DNA of 64,000 nucleotides from Paracoccus contaminans (GCF_002105555.1 NZ_CP020612.1:496001-560000), one strand, 5' to 3'. Positions 17,927-27,805 are shown, counted from the first letter of the stretch. Translations and numbers: made by a program. Notes: generated from the sequence alone by a model not told the origin.

Positions 17927-18124
17927 CTGGTTCCTTTGAAAGATCCGGCCCGGCTGCCGGGCAGATCGCGCCTCGGCAGCGGCCATTTTCCGGCGACCGG
18001 GCGCGTATCGCGCTCGGCCCTACTTGCTTGAGGGGGGCGTCAAAGCCCGCCCTCGCCCTTGCGCGTCGTTCCGGCCGGCGGCAGGGCGCAAGGGCAGGGG
18101 CGGGCGGGTATTATCGGGCGCGGG

Positions 18125-18625
18125 TCACTGCGCGCGGGCGTTGACCCTGGCCTCGGCCAGCGCGGTCAGCTTGCGATCGGTGGCCTGTTCCTCGTCAAGG
18201 TTCTGCTGCAGCAATGCGGCGCAATCGTCGAACCCCAGCTCCTTGGCCCAGGCGACCAGCGTGCCATAGCGGGTGATCTCGTAATGCTCGACCGCCTGCG
18301 CCGAAGCGAGCAGCGCCGCATCCAGAACCGACTTGTCCGCGATCTCGCCCGAGGTCTCGTCCGCCTCGCGGATGATGCCGTCGATGGCGGGGCAGTTGAT
18401 CGCCTTGGGGGCCTCTCCATGCAGCTGGAACACCTGCTGCAGGCGCTGGATCTGGCCCTGGGTTTCGGCCAGATGGGTTTCAAAGCCGGCCTTGAGGTCA
18501 GCGTCGGTGGCCTTGCCGATCATCTTCTGCAGGGCGCCGAGGATCTGGTTCTCGGCATAGTAGATGTCCTGCAGTTGATGAACGAACAGATCGTCAAGGG
18601 TCTGGATATCGCTTGTCAGGGCCAT
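18125..18625 (-). CDS. Ferritin-like DUF892 (YciE/YciF family) protein
   Basis: A 166-aa all-helical protein of the YciF/DUF892 ferritin-like family, often induced by stress. It contains LFVHQLQDIYYAENQILGAL, FETHLAETQGQIQRLQQVF and AVEHYEITRYGTLVAWAKEL, whose Glu/His residues would bind a di-iron centre. An excellent Shine-Dalgarno (AGGAGG) lies six bases before the ATG at 18625. It stands alone between the patatin and LacI genes. The family has no settled function. Confidence 0.92.
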   Translation of the reverse strand: MALTSDIQTLDDLFVHQLQDIYYAENQILGALQKMIGKATDADLKAGFETHLAETQGQIQRLQQVFQLHGEAPKAINCPAIDGIIREADETSGEIADKSVLDAALLASAQAVEHYEITRYGTLVAWAKELGFDDCAALLQQNLDEEQATDRKLTALAEARVNARAQ

Positions 18626-18931
18626 GAAAGCCTCCTGTCGGGAATGGACGGACACGGGACAACCCGCGAGGGATGGATTCGCCGCACTGATTTATGTTGA
18701 AGGCAAAGGGGCAAATCGTCCCCTTGGGCCGAAGGCAAGGGTCCGTTCTGCCCTGCCACCGGCCCCTGCCTTGCCTGTCGCGGAACGGCCCGGACGCATC
18801 CGCCCCCTGGCGGCCGGCGCGCATCTGGGGGCGCTGACACTGCCAGTCGGCAGGGGCCGGCCACGGCCGAACCATGCAGCCAAGGTCCGGCCAGCGCGCG
18901 GGGGGCGCCGGGTGATCGGCGGGGGCGGGCC
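18626..18931. other. Intergenic, no gene seen
   Basis: About 300 bp upstream of the DUF892 gene and downstream of the LacI gene. It must hold the DUF892 promoter. No convincing coding frame or strong terminator was recognised. Confidence 0.4.
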
Positions 18932-19948
18932 TCAACCCGCCGCGCGGCCGGATGGTCGGGGCGCCAGTTCCAGGATGCACGGAATTTCGGTCCGTGCGGC
19001 GGCCGGACATTCTTCGCCGTCGATCAGGGCAAACAGCCGGGCCAGCATGCCCTCCACATCCTGGCGCGCCATGGCGATCATCTGGGGCAGCAGGGCGGCG
19101 AAGGGATCCCAGTCAAAGCAGGCCATCCGCACCCCTGCCGGGTCGGGCAGCCCGGCGACAACGCGCATCACCCCCTCGACCGCGATGGTCGAGTTGGCAA
19201 AGATGCCCAGCGGGGCGGCGGGGGCGGCGCGGCCCAGCTCGGCCGCGACAGGGGCCGACGAATAGCCGGGCGTCACGATATGCGACGGCTCGGCAGACCG
19301 GCCCGCCTCGGCCAGGGCGGCATGAAAGCCGCGCAGGCGTTCGGTCGTGTTGTTGTCGCCCACGCGCCCCCCCACGAACCACAGCGGGACCGGCGCGCCG
19401 AAATCGGCCTCGGTCCGCCGGACCAGCAGCCGCGTCAGCCGCAAGGCCCCGTCGAAATTGTCCGACAGGACCGAGGGCGCAAGCCGCCCCGGCAGGTCAA
19501 GGTTGATCGCCCTGACGCCGGCCGCGTGGCAAAGGGCGGCGATCCGGTCTGGGTCTGTGGCCCCGGTGACGACCAGGCACTCGGCCTGATAGGACACCAT
19601 CTCGCGCGCCGCCTCGAATTCCAGGTCGGGATCGCGCCGGGTGCAGGTTATCACCGGAAACAGGCCGCGGGCTCGGGCCATCGTCTCGAACCGCTCGGCG
19701 ATGGCGCCGAAATAGCGGTTGTCGTATTTCGGGACGATCATGCCGATGACATGCGAACGCTCGCGGCGCAGCATGCTGGCCTGAAAGTTGACGGCATAGC
19801 CCTGTTCGGCAGCGATGCGGTTGACCCGGTCGGCCGTCATGCGGCTGATCCGGCGCTTGGCCCAGGTTCCGTTCAGGACCGAACTGACGGCGCCCGGACT
19901 GACCTCGGCCAGCCGGGCGATGTCATATATCGTCGCCCGCCGTGGCAT
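18932..19948 (-). CDS. LacI-family repressor of the ribitol operon
   Basis: A 338-aa LacI/GalR regulator. The N-terminal helix-turn-helix and hinge are ATIYDIARLAEVSPGAVSSV and ADRVNRIAAEQGYAVNFQAS. A periplasmic-binding-protein-like sugar domain follows (HVIGMIVPKYDNRYFGAIAE, VRAINLDLPGR, GIFANSTIAVEGVMR). The start at 19948 puts the DNA-binding domain at the N-terminus as in the family; a frame extending to 20137 adds unrelated residues. It is transcribed divergently from the ribitol import/catabolism genes, with a LacI-type operator between them, so it should repress that operon and respond to ribitol or a derivative (inference). Confidence 0.9.
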   Translation of the reverse strand: MPRRATIYDIARLAEVSPGAVSSVLNGTWAKRRISRMTADRVNRIAAEQGYAVNFQASMLRRERSHVIGMIVPKYDNRYFGAIAERFETMARARGLFPVITCTRRDPDLEFEAAREMVSYQAECLVVTGATDPDRIAALCHAAGVRAINLDLPGRLAPSVLSDNFDGALRLTRLLVRRTEADFGAPVPLWFVGGRVGDNNTTERLRGFHAALAEAGRSAEPSHIVTPGYSSAPVAAELGRAAPAAPLGIFANSTIAVEGVMRVVAGLPDPAGVRMACFDWDPFAALLPQMIAMARQDVEGMLARLFALIDGEECPAAARTEIPCILELAPRPSGRAAG

Positions 19949-20050
19949 CTGATCCGGGCCCCTCGCCACATCAGCCCCCTTCCCCCCGGTCCGCGGCGCG
20001 GACCTTCTTGCGAGGAAGTTTCTTGACAATGATACGACGGTCAAGCGAAT

Positions 20051-20068
20051 TGCTAAATCGGTTGAGCA
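20051..20068. promoter_or_regulatory. LacI-type operator in the divergent rbt promoter region
   Basis: TGCTAAATCGGTTGAGCA fits TGCTnAAnCGnTTnAGCA, a symmetric LacI-family operator with central CG. A TTGACA at 20023-20028 lies just upstream, so a bound repressor would block the promoter of the operon starting at 20155. Confidence 0.65.
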
Positions 20069-20154
20069 TGGCATCGCACCCATTGCGCATGCCGCGCCGC
20101 CGGCACCCCGCCGGGGCGCCGGCCCGGACCGGATCACAGGGAGGGAAACCCGAG

Positions 20155-21201
20155 ATGAAGACCAGACTGACGATGATCGCCGCCCTGTTCGGCGCGACGC
20201 TGCTGTCCACCGGGGGCGCCATGGCGGCCGGTGCGACCGTTGCGTTCCTGATGCCCGACCAAGCCTCGACCCGCTATGAGGAGCATGATTTCCCCGGCTT
20301 TCAAAAGGCCATGAAGGAACTCTGCGCCGACTGCCAGGTGATCTATCAGAACGCCAATGGCGACGTGAACCTGCAGCAGCAGCAGTTCAATTCGGTCATC
20401 GCCCAGGGGGCCAAGGTCGTCGTGCTGGACCCGGTGGACAGCGCCGCGGCAGCGGGGCTGGTCGAGATCGCCCATTCCCAGGACGTCAAGATCATCGCCT
20501 ATGACCGCCCGATCCCGGCCAAGCCGGCGGATTACTATGTCTCGTTCGACAACAAGGGCATCGGCCAGGCGATCGCGCAGTCGCTGGTTGACCACCTCAA
20601 GGCCGGGGGCGTGGCCGAAGGCGCGGGCGTGCTGCAGATCAACGGCTCGCCCACCGACGCGGCGGCAGGCCTGATCCGCGACGGCATCGACGCGGCGCTG
20701 GACGCATCGGCCTACAAGACGCTGGCCGAGTTCGACACCCCCGAATGGGCGCCGCCCAAGGCGCAGGAATGGGCGGCCGGGCAGATCACCCGCTTTGGCG
20801 CCGACATCAAGGGCATCGTGGCGGCCAATGACGGCACCGCGGGCGGCGCCATCGCCGCGCTGAAGGCCGCGGGCGTGAGCCCCCTGCCCCCGGTGACCGG
20901 CAATGACGCGACGATCGCGGCGCTGCAGCTGATCCTGGCGGGCGATCAGTACAACACCATCTCGAAGCCGTCCGAGGTCGTGGCCGAGGCCGCCGCCAAG
21001 GTCGCCGTCGCGCTGGTGAACGGCCAGACGCCCGAGGCGAAGACCACGCTTTATGATACCCCGGCCGAGCTGTTCGTGCCCGCCGTGGTGACCAAAGAGA
21101 ACATCAAGGCCGAGATCTTCGACAAGGGCATCCAGACCTATGACCAGGTCTGCACCGGCGAATACGCCGCCGCCTGCGAGGCCGCCGGCATCAGCAAGTA
21201 A
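20155..21201 (+). CDS. Sugar-alcohol ABC transporter, periplasmic binding protein (XylF-like; ribitol candidate)
   Basis: A 348-aa periplasmic binding protein of the ribose/xylose (XylF) class. It has a signal peptide (TLLSTGGAMAAG, cleavage near residue 24), then VAFLMPDQASTRYEEHDFPG, QQQQFNSVIAQGAKVVVLDP and GIVAANDGTAGGAIAALKAA, typical of XylF-type ligand sites. GAGGG precedes the ATG at 20155. It heads an operon with a single-domain ABC ATPase, a XylH-like permease, ribitol dehydrogenase and an FGGY kinase. That context makes ribitol the likely ligand; the protein alone would suggest only a pentose or polyol. Confidence 0.88.
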   Translation: MKTRLTMIAALFGATLLSTGGAMAAGATVAFLMPDQASTRYEEHDFPGFQKAMKELCADCQVIYQNANGDVNLQQQQFNSVIAQGAKVVVLDPVDSAAAAGLVEIAHSQDVKIIAYDRPIPAKPADYYVSFDNKGIGQAIAQSLVDHLKAGGVAEGAGVLQINGSPTDAAAGLIRDGIDAALDASAYKTLAEFDTPEWAPPKAQEWAAGQITRFGADIKGIVAANDGTAGGAIAALKAAGVSPLPPVTGNDATIAALQLILAGDQYNTISKPSEVVAEAAAKVAVALVNGQTPEAKTTLYDTPAELFVPAVVTKENIKAEIFDKGIQTYDQVCTGEYAAACEAAGISK

Positions 21202-21264
21202 GGCAGGAAGGCCGCGCCCGTGCGGGTGCGGCCTCCACCATGTCCGCAGCGGGAAAGGACGGCG

Positions 21265-22074
21265 ATGACCGAGACGACCACTTCATCGAAGGGCCCCGGC
21301 CGGCTGATCCTCAGCCTGCGCGGCGTGTCCAAGCAGTTCGGCGCGGTCACCGCGCTGTCCGACATCGAACTGGATGTCCACGAAGGCGAGGTCGTGGCCC
21401 TGGTCGGCGACAACGGCGCGGGCAAGTCCACGCTGGTCAAGGTGCTGGCGGGCGTGCATCAGCCGACCGCGGGCACCATCCGGTTCATGGACCGCGAGGT
21501 GACGCTGGACAGCCCCGGCAAGGCGCTGGAAATGGGCATCGCCACCGTCTTTCAGGACTTGGCGCTGTGCGAAAACCTTGATGTCGTGGCCAACCTGTTC
21601 CTGGGGCACGAGATGAACCCCTGGGCGCTGGACGAGGTGGGGATGGAGGTGCGCGCCTGGACGCTGCTGCAGGAACTGGCGGCGCGCATCCCTTCGGTGC
21701 GCGAGCCGATCGCCTCGCTGTCGGGCGGCCAGCGTCAGACCGTCGCCATTGCGCGCTCGCTGCTGCTGGACCCCAAGATCATCATGCTGGACGAACCGAC
21801 TGCCGCCCTGGGCGTGGCGCAGACCGCCGAGGTGCTGAACCTGATCGAGCGCGTGCGCGAACGGGGCCATGGCGTCATCCTGATTTCGCACAACATGGCC
21901 GATGTCCGGGCGGTGGCCGACCGCATCGTCGTGCTGCGGCTGGGGCGCAACAACGGCGTCTTTACCGCCGAGACCCCGCATGAGGAACTGGTGTCGGCGA
22001 TCACCGGGCTCAGCGACAATTCCGTTTCGCGCCGGGCCGCGCGCAAGTTGCAGCAAACGGAGGGTGCGGCATGA
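21265..22074 (+). CDS. Sugar ABC transporter ATP-binding protein (single-domain)
   Basis: A 269-aa ABC ATPase of the carbohydrate uptake 2 (CUT2) group. Walker A is GDNGAGKST, the signature is SLSGGQRQTVAIARSLLL and Walker B is KIIMLDEPTAALG. CUT2 ATPases such as RbsA or XylG are usually about 500 aa with two ABC domains. This one has a single domain, as in the FrcA type, and would work as a homodimer. The start MTETTTS at 21265 has GGAAAGGA upstream. Its stop overlaps the permease start (ATGA). Confidence 0.9.
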   Translation: MTETTTSSKGPGRLILSLRGVSKQFGAVTALSDIELDVHEGEVVALVGDNGAGKSTLVKVLAGVHQPTAGTIRFMDREVTLDSPGKALEMGIATVFQDLALCENLDVVANLFLGHEMNPWALDEVGMEVRAWTLLQELAARIPSVREPIASLSGGQRQTVAIARSLLLDPKIIMLDEPTAALGVAQTAEVLNLIERVRERGHGVILISHNMADVRAVADRIVVLRLGRNNGVFTAETPHEELVSAITGLSDNSVSRRAARKLQQTEGAA

Positions 22075-23312
22075 CACCGGACAACACGCCTCAACTGGAC
22101 CGCGCCGATGTGCGCCTGCGCCATGACGAAGGCATCGGCGGCGCCGTGCGGGCATTCATCGACCGCGTGCGGTCAGGCGATCTGGGGATGCTGCCGGTGG
22201 TGGCGGGGCTGCTGATCATCTCGGTCGTGTTCAGCGCGCTGAACCCGGTCTTCCTGGCCCCCAACAATCTGGTGAACCTGCTGTTCGACTGCGCCGCGGT
22301 GGGGATGATCTCGCTGGGCGTGATCTTCGTGCTGCTGCTGGGCGAAATCGATTTGTCCATCGGCTCGATGAGCGGGCTGTCCTCGGCGTTGCTGGGGGTG
22401 ATGTGGGTCGGCAGCGGCCTGCCGCTGGCCGCCGCCATCGCGATGTCGGTGCTGTGCGGGGCGGCGGTCGGGGCGCTTTACGGCTTTCTGCGCAACCGCT
22501 TCGAGATGCCCAGCTTTGTCGCCACCCTGTCGGGGCTGCTGGCGCTGCTGGGGATGCAGCTTTACATCCTGGGGCCGACGGGGTCGATCAACCTGCCCTA
22601 TGCCTCGGCCCTGGTCCGGTTCGGCCAGATCCTCATCATGCCGGACTGGCTGTCCTATTGTCTGGCGGTCCTGCCGGGGGTGCTGATCGTGCTGGGCGGG
22701 CTGCGCCGCAACCGGGCGCGCCGCGCGGCAAACCTGTCGGGCGGGAACCTGTCGGTGGTGCTGGTCAAGGCGGCCCTGCTGACCGTGGGCCTGCTGGTTG
22801 CGGCGTGGTATCTGAACCTCGGGCGGGGCGTGCCGTGGATGTTCGGCGTCTTTGTCGGCTTCGTCGTGCTGATGAACTACATGCTGACCCGCACCAAATG
22901 GGGGCGCTCGCTGTTCGCCGTGGGCGGCAATGCCGAGGCGGCGCGCCGGTCGGGCATCGACGTGCGCCGCATCCGCAGCTCGGCCTTCGTGCTGTGTTCG
23001 ATCTTTGCGGCACTGGGCGGCGTGTTCTCGGCCGCGCGGCTGGCCTCGGCCAGCCAGCAGGCGGGCACGGGCGACGTGAACCTGAACGCCATCGCCGCGG
23101 CGGTGATCGGGGGGACATCGCTGTTCGGCGGGCGCGGATCGGCCTGGTCGGCGCTGCTGGGAATTCTGGTCATCCAGGCGATTTCCAACGGGCTGACGCT
23201 GCTGAACCTGTCGTCCTCGCTGCGCTACATGATCACCGGCGGCGTGCTGGCCATCGCCGTGATCGTCGACTCGCTGGCCCGCCGTTCGCGCGCCAGCCAT
23301 GGCCGCGCCTGA
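22071..23312 (+). CDS. Sugar ABC transporter permease (XylH-like)
   Basis: A 413-aa inner-membrane permease of the BPD_transp_2 family. It has about ten hydrophobic segments and family motifs [40 protein letters not shown] and [20 protein letters not shown]. The length matches XylH-type proteins (about 390-430 aa) more than RbsC (about 320). The ATG shares four bases with the stop of the ATPase gene. It forms the import channel of the ribitol system. Confidence 0.92.
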   Translation: MTPDNTPQLDRADVRLRHDEGIGGAVRAFIDRVRSGDLGMLPVVAGLLIISVVFSALNPVFLAPNNLVNLLFDCAAVGMISLGVIFVLLLGEIDLSIGSMSGLSSALLGVMWVGSGLPLAAAIAMSVLCGAAVGALYGFLRNRFEMPSFVATLSGLLALLGMQLYILGPTGSINLPYASALVRFGQILIMPDWLSYCLAVLPGVLIVLGGLRRNRARRAANLSGGNLSVVLVKAALLTVGLLVAAWYLNLGRGVPWMFGVFVGFVVLMNYMLTRTKWGRSLFAVGGNAEAARRSGIDVRRIRSSAFVLCSIFAALGGVFSAARLASASQQAGTGDVNLNAIAAAVIGGTSLFGGRGSAWSALLGILVIQAISNGLTLLNLSSSLRYMITGGVLAIAVIVDSLARRSRASHGRA

Positions 23313-23328
23313 CAGGAAAGGAAGACCC

Positions 23329-24060
23329 ATGGCTCAACATATGCAAGGCAAGGTCGCCGCCGTCACGGGTGCGGCCTCGGGGATCGGGCTGGCCTGCGCC
23401 CGCGCCCTGCTGGACGAGGGCGCGACCGTGGTGCTGGTGGACCGGGCCGAGGACCGCCTGACCAGCCTGTGCGCCGAACTGGGCGAACGCGCCAAGCCGC
23501 TGGCGATGGACCTGATGGACGGCGCGCAGGTCGATGCGCTGGCCGAGCGGGCGGAGGCCCTGGCCGGCGCGCCGCTGGACATCCTGCACGCCAATGCCGG
23601 CGCCTATGTCGGCGGCCCGGCCGCCGAGGGCGATCCTGACGCCTGGGACCGGATGCTCCATCTCAACATCAACGCGGCCTTCCGCTGCGTCCGCGCCGTG
23701 CTGCCGGGGATGATCGCGCGCAAGACCGGCGACATCATCTTCACCAGCTCGGTTGCCGGCGTCGTGCCGGTGGTGTGGGAACCGGTCTATACCGCGTCCA
23801 AGTTCGCCGTGCAGGCCTTCCTGCATGCGACGCGCCGCCAGGTCGCCCCGCACGGCATCCGCATGGGCGCCGTCCTGCCCGGCCCGGTCGTGACCGCCCT
23901 GCTGGATGACTGGCCCAAGGCCAAGATGGAGGAAGCCCTGGCCAACGGCAGCCTGATGCAGCCGACCGAGGTGGCCGAGGCGGTGATCTTCATGCTGACG
24001 CGGCCGCGCGGCGTGGTGATCCGCGATCTGGTGATCCTGCCCAACAGCGTCGATCTGTGA
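23329..24060 (+). CDS. rbtD: Ribitol 2-dehydrogenase (SDR family)
   Basis: A 243-aa short-chain dehydrogenase that oxidises ribitol to D-ribulose with NAD+. The cofactor loop is [19 protein letters not shown] is in [19 protein letters not shown], the catalytic Ser is in [11 protein letters not shown] and the YxxxK is in [11 protein letters not shown]. From [15 protein letters not shown] to the C-terminus ([26 protein letters not shown]) it is strikingly close to the Klebsiella ribitol dehydrogenase sequence as I recall it, well beyond generic SDR similarity. The start at 23329 has AGGAAAGGAAG just upstream; an ATG 30 bp earlier overlaps the permease and is less likely. Confidence 0.9.
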   Translation: MAQHMQGKVAAVTGAASGIGLACARALLDEGATVVLVDRAEDRLTSLCAELGERAKPLAMDLMDGAQVDALAERAEALAGAPLDILHANAGAYVGGPAAEGDPDAWDRMLHLNINAAFRCVRAVLPGMIARKTGDIIFTSSVAGVVPVVWEPVYTASKFAVQAFLHATRRQVAPHGIRMGAVLPGPVVTALLDDWPKAKMEEALANGSLMQPTEVAEAVIFMLTRPRGVVIRDLVILPNSVDL

Positions 24061-24067
24061 GGATGCG

Positions 24068-25669
24068 ATGACTACCGGACCCCTGTTCCTCGGCGTCGAT
24101 GTCGGCACCGGAAGCGCCCGCGCCGGGCTGTTCGACGCAAGCGGGCGGATGCTGGCCGCCGCCAAGCGCGACATCCGGATGTGGCGCGAGGCCGGGTCGG
24201 TCGTCGAGCAGTCCTCGGACGACATCTGGCAGGCGGTCTGCGCCGCCGTGCGCGAGGCCGTGGCGGATGCCGCCATCGACACGGCAGCCGTTGCCGGCAT
24301 CGGCTTTGACGCGACCTGCTCGCTGGTCCTGCTGGGGCCGGGCGGGCAGCCGGTCACGGTCAGCCCCTCGGGCGACCCGGCCCGCAACATCATCGTCTGG
24401 ATGGACCACCGGGCGCTGGATCAGGCCCAGCGCATCAACGCCGGCCACCATGACGTGCTGCGCTATGTCGGCGGGGTCATCTCGCCCGAGATGGAAACGC
24501 CCAAGCTGCTGTGGCTGCGCGAGCATCTGCCGGACAGCTATCGCGGGGCGTGGCAGTTCCTCGACCTCGCCGATTTCCTGACCTGGCGGGCCACGGGCGA
24601 TCTGGCGCGGTCAAGCTGCACGGTGACGTGCAAATGGACCTATCTGGCGCATGAAAGCCGCTGGGACGCGGATTATTTCCGCGCGATCGGCCTTGGCGAT
24701 CTGGCTGACGAGGGCTTTGCCCGCATCGGCCAGCGCGTCGTTGCCCCCGGCACGCCCCTGGGCGCCGGGCTGACCACGCAGGCGGCGGCGGAACTGGGCC
24801 TGCGTGCCGGAACGCCCGTGGGGGCGGGGCTGATCGACGCCCATGCCGGCGGGCTTGGCACGGTCGGGGCCTTTGGCGATCCGCAAGCCAATCTTGGCTA
24901 TGTGTTCGGCACCTCGTCCTGCACCATGACATCAACCGGCCGGCCGGTCTTTGTGCCGGGCGTGTGGGGCCCCTATTTCGATGCGATGGTGCCGGGGCTG
25001 TGGCTGAACGAGGGCGGCCAGTCCGCCGCCGGGGCCGCCATCGACCAGCTGGTCCGCTTTCACCCGGCCTGGCCCGAGGCGCAAGCCGCTGCCGAGGCGG
25101 CGCGCCTTCCCCTGCCCGTCTGGCTGGCCGAGCGGGCCGCCGAGGCCGCCCCGGACGCATCGGCCGCAATCGACCTGGCGGCCGGGCTGCATGTCGTCCC
25201 CGAGTTCCTGGGCAACCGCGCCCCCTTTGCCGACCCCCATGCCCGCGCCATCATCGCCGGGCTGGGGATGGAGCGTGACATCGCGAACCTGACGGCGCTG
25301 TATGTCGCGGGCCTGTCGGGCATCGGCTACGGCCTGCGCCAGATCGTCGAGACGCAGGAGCGCGCCGGCGCCCCTGTCGCGCGGGTGGTGATCTCGGGCG
25401 GGGCGGGCCAATCGGGGCTGGTGCGCCAGCTGCTCGCCGATGCCGCCGGCCTGCCGGTCGCCGCGGTCACCGCCGAAGAGCCGGTGCTGCTGGGATCGGC
25501 GATCCTGGGTGCGGTCGCGGCCGGAACCCATAGCTCGGCCGTGGACGCGATGCAGGCGATGACCCACCGCGGCCCCCAATACAGTCCCGCACCCGACCGG
25601 GCCGAGCAGCACCGCCACCGCTATGACGTCTTTCAGGCATTGCAGGCGGCCGCCCGAAGCAACCGGTAG
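24068..25669 (+). CDS. FGGY-family carbohydrate kinase, D-ribulokinase type
   Basis: A 533-aa kinase of the FGGY pentulose subfamily, probably phosphorylating D-ribulose to ribulose 5-phosphate. Hallmarks are FLGVDVGTGSARAGLFD (phosphate loop 1), IVWMDHRALDQA, GAGLIDAHAGGLG, the actin-fold block VVISGGAGQSGLVRQLLADA and EEPVLLGSAILGA. It starts 7 bp after the dehydrogenase. Together the five genes take ribitol from the periplasm to an intermediate of the pentose phosphate pathway. L-ribulokinase or xylulokinase activity is less likely given rbtD. Confidence 0.88.
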   Translation: MTTGPLFLGVDVGTGSARAGLFDASGRMLAAAKRDIRMWREAGSVVEQSSDDIWQAVCAAVREAVADAAIDTAAVAGIGFDATCSLVLLGPGGQPVTVSPSGDPARNIIVWMDHRALDQAQRINAGHHDVLRYVGGVISPEMETPKLLWLREHLPDSYRGAWQFLDLADFLTWRATGDLARSSCTVTCKWTYLAHESRWDADYFRAIGLGDLADEGFARIGQRVVAPGTPLGAGLTTQAAAELGLRAGTPVGAGLIDAHAGGLGTVGAFGDPQANLGYVFGTSSCTMTSTGRPVFVPGVWGPYFDAMVPGLWLNEGGQSAAGAAIDQLVRFHPAWPEAQAAAEAARLPLPVWLAERAAEAAPDASAAIDLAAGLHVVPEFLGNRAPFADPHARAIIAGLGMERDIANLTALYVAGLSGIGYGLRQIVETQERAGAPVARVVISGGAGQSGLVRQLLADAAGLPVAAVTAEEPVLLGSAILGAVAAGTHSSAVDAMQAMTHRGPQYSPAPDRAEQHRHRYDVFQALQAAARSNR

Positions 25670-25685
25670 ATCGCGCGGGAGGCAG

Positions 25686-25726
25686 GCCAGCATGTCCAAG
25701 GAAGGCTTTCCCTGGGCCATGCTGGC
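25686..25726 (+). terminator. Stem-loop after the ribitol operon
   Basis: GCCAGCATG at 25686-25694 pairs with CATGCTGGC at 25718-25726, and the interior (CCAAGGAA / TTTCCCTGG) pairs further. It begins 17 bp after the kinase stop. No T-run follows, so it may be a processing or weak termination structure. Confidence 0.5.
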
Positions 25727-26656
25727 GCAACAGATCCACCGGGCGCGCCGCTGGTGATCCAGGCCGGTTTCAGCGATGGAACCCGGCCCGGCCCGTTTCC
25801 TGATGCCGGACGAGGAGCGCGCGCCTGATACACCCCATCCGGGCGTCCCGCGCCCCAAACGGCCGCAAGCCTCTGCCTGTGCAGGATGGCATCTTCCGGA
25901 TCGCCCTGACCGGATCGCCATTGGCGTGACATGCCCGAGGCGTTCGGCCCCGGCCCTCGCTTTCTGCCGGTTCCGGCGCTGCCCGGCCCGTGGGACCAGA
26001 TGATGGATGCGCCACAGACACGTGGCGCGCCGCCTTTGCCCCCGGATGATTGCCCGGCTGGCCATGCCTATCCCTGACGCAAAGGCGATCATGATTGATG
26101 CGCCCCCCCCTCGGGGCGCATTCTATGGCGGCCAGCCTGCGGTTGGTAAAAGCGGCGCGCTTGACTGATCGGCAGACTGGGGCGGCATGAAGCAAACGCC
26201 GGCCGTCACCGATGCCCGGTGGCGGCGGGTGGGCCGATCGGGTTCTCGGGGCCCAAGCCCGGCCAGCGGCCGCACCGGCGCCGCTGCCTTGCTTGAAGAC
26301 TGCCCTCAGCGGAACGGTTGCTGGCAGAGCGGGGGCAAGGATGCCAACTGGTTCAGGCAGACCGTGAATGACGAAGGAATAGCCGCGGCGAGCAGACACA
26401 TCTGCCGCCCGGGCGATGAGAGCGGGCGATCCCCGCTATCGGCCGGGGATTACGCTTCAGCTTGATACCGCCCTTCGAACCCGCGTCTCACACGCCTCAC
26501 CCAGGGCCGCGGCCTTTCGCACCGTTGGCACCTCAAGGCCAAGCCCCCCCTGCGCTGAGCGGCGACAGCGCGGCGTTGCTTGAAGGCTGGTCCCGTCGCA
26601 AAGGCCGGGACGATCTCGCACTCGCCCGGGCGCATGTCGCGAGGAGTGTGCGGGCC
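25727..26656. other. 930-bp stretch without a convincing gene
   Basis: The region lies between the ends of two convergent operons. Frames are short, with Arg/Pro-rich shadows. A small inverted repeat (TGCGCCCC...GGGGCGCA, near 26099-26120) is visible. No recognised domain, RNA or mobile element. Confidence 0.4.
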
Positions 26657-27805
26657 TTACACACCTCTGCCCACCAAAAGCCCCCTTTTCCCCAGGTTCT
26701 GCATCAAGGCTCCTGCGGCGAACTGCCAGGGCGGGCATTGTGTGGACAGGCGCACTGTGTTGACCAGCCTGCCCAGCGACGGCTCGGCGATACTCACCCT
26801 GTCGCCGATGTGATGGGTGAAACCCTGTCCTGCCGCATCCCTGTCCTGCGTGGGGGCGAACAACGTGCCCAGATACAGCATGAACCCGTCGGGGTACTGG
26901 TGATGGGGGCCGCAGGCCTGCGCCGCAAGGTCGGCCGGGTCGCGGCTAATCTGCGCCATGGAGGAGGCGCCCTCCAGCACGAAGCCGTCCTGCCCTTCCA
27001 CCCGCAGCGTCAGTTCGGCCCGGCGCACCTCGTCCAGCCCGTAGCCCGCGTCGAACAGCCGGATGAAGGGGCCGATCGCGGCCGAGGCGTTGTTGTCCTT
27101 GGCCTTGCCCAGCAGCAGGGCCGAACGCCCCTCGACATCGCGCAGGTTCACGTCATTGCCCAGCGTGGCGCCCCGGATGCGGCCGCGGCTGTCCACGGCC
27201 AGCACCACCTCCGGCTCGGGGTTGTTCCAGCGGCTGATGGGGTGCAGGCCGATATCGGCGCCCCAGCCGACCGCGGCCATGGGCTGGCACTTGGTGAAGA
27301 TCTCGGCATCCGGGCCGATCCCGACCTCGAGATACTGCGACCACAGGCCCTCGGCCTTGAGGATGCGGGCGACCTCGGCCGCGCGGTCGGATCCGGGCTT
27401 GATGCCGCGCAGGTTGGCGCCGATGGCCTCGCCGATGCGCGCGCGGATGCCAGCGGCCAGGTCCGGGTTGCCGGCGGCCTGCTCCTCGATCACGCGCTCG
27501 ACCATCGAGGCGGCGAAGGTCACGCCCGAGGCCTTGACCGCCTGAAGATCGCAGGGCGCCAGCAGCCGCCCGGCGTCGCCCGCAGCGCCCATGACGGCAA
27601 AATCGGACAGCGCGCCGATATCCTCGCCCGCCTGGGCGTCCAGCCAGGCGCAGGGGTCGTCCATCTCCAGCAGATCGCGCATCGTGGGCACCTCGGCCGA
27701 AGTCACGTCCGCCAGGCGCCCGTCCCGATGCTCGACAAGGGCAGGTCCGATGCCCGGCCGCCAGACGCGGCCGACAAAACGCCCCTCCTGCGGCAGCGCG
27801 GTCAT
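26657..27805 (-). CDS. Fumarylacetoacetate hydrolase-fold 2-keto-3-deoxy-D-arabinonate dehydratase (XylX-like)
   Basis: A 382-aa FAH-superfamily enzyme. Blocks KASGVTFAASMVERVIEEQA, GLWSQYLEVGIGPDAEIFTK, ISRWNNPEPEVVLAVDSRG, GNDVNLRDVEGRSALLLGKA and HQYPDGFMLYLGTLFAPTQD closely follow Caulobacter XylX as recalled. XylX dehydrates 2-keto-3-deoxy-D-arabinonate (from D-xylonate) to alpha-ketoglutarate semialdehyde. The Glu/Asp ligands for the metal are in NNPEPEV. The start at 27805 overlaps the stop of the L-KDA dehydratase gene (ATGA), so both are co-translated. It is the last gene of a six-gene minus-strand operon. Family assignment is firm; substrate stereochemistry is by homology. Confidence 0.82.
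   Translation of the reverse strand: MTALPQEGRFVGRVWRPGIGPALVEHRDGRLADVTSAEVPTMRDLLEMDDPCAWLDAQAGEDIGALSDFAVMGAAGDAGRLLAPCDLQAVKASGVTFAASMVERVIEEQAAGNPDLAAGIRARIGEAIGANLRGIKPGSDRAAEVARILKAEGLWSQYLEVGIGPDAEIFTKCQPMAAVGWGADIGLHPISRWNNPEPEVVLAVDSRGRIRGATLGNDVNLRDVEGRSALLLGKAKDNNASAAIGPFIRLFDAGYGLDEVRRAELTLRVEGQDGFVLEGASSMAQISRDPADLAAQACGPHHQYPDGFMLYLGTLFAPTQDRDAAGQGFTHHIGDRVSIAEPSLGRLVNTVRLSTQCPPWQFAAGALMQNLGKRGLLVGRGV

Noticed and set aside
20023..20048. Second LacI operator over TTGAC...GTCAA
   Set aside because: The dyad is weak outside the outer five bases and overlaps the probable -35; kept only as promoter evidence.
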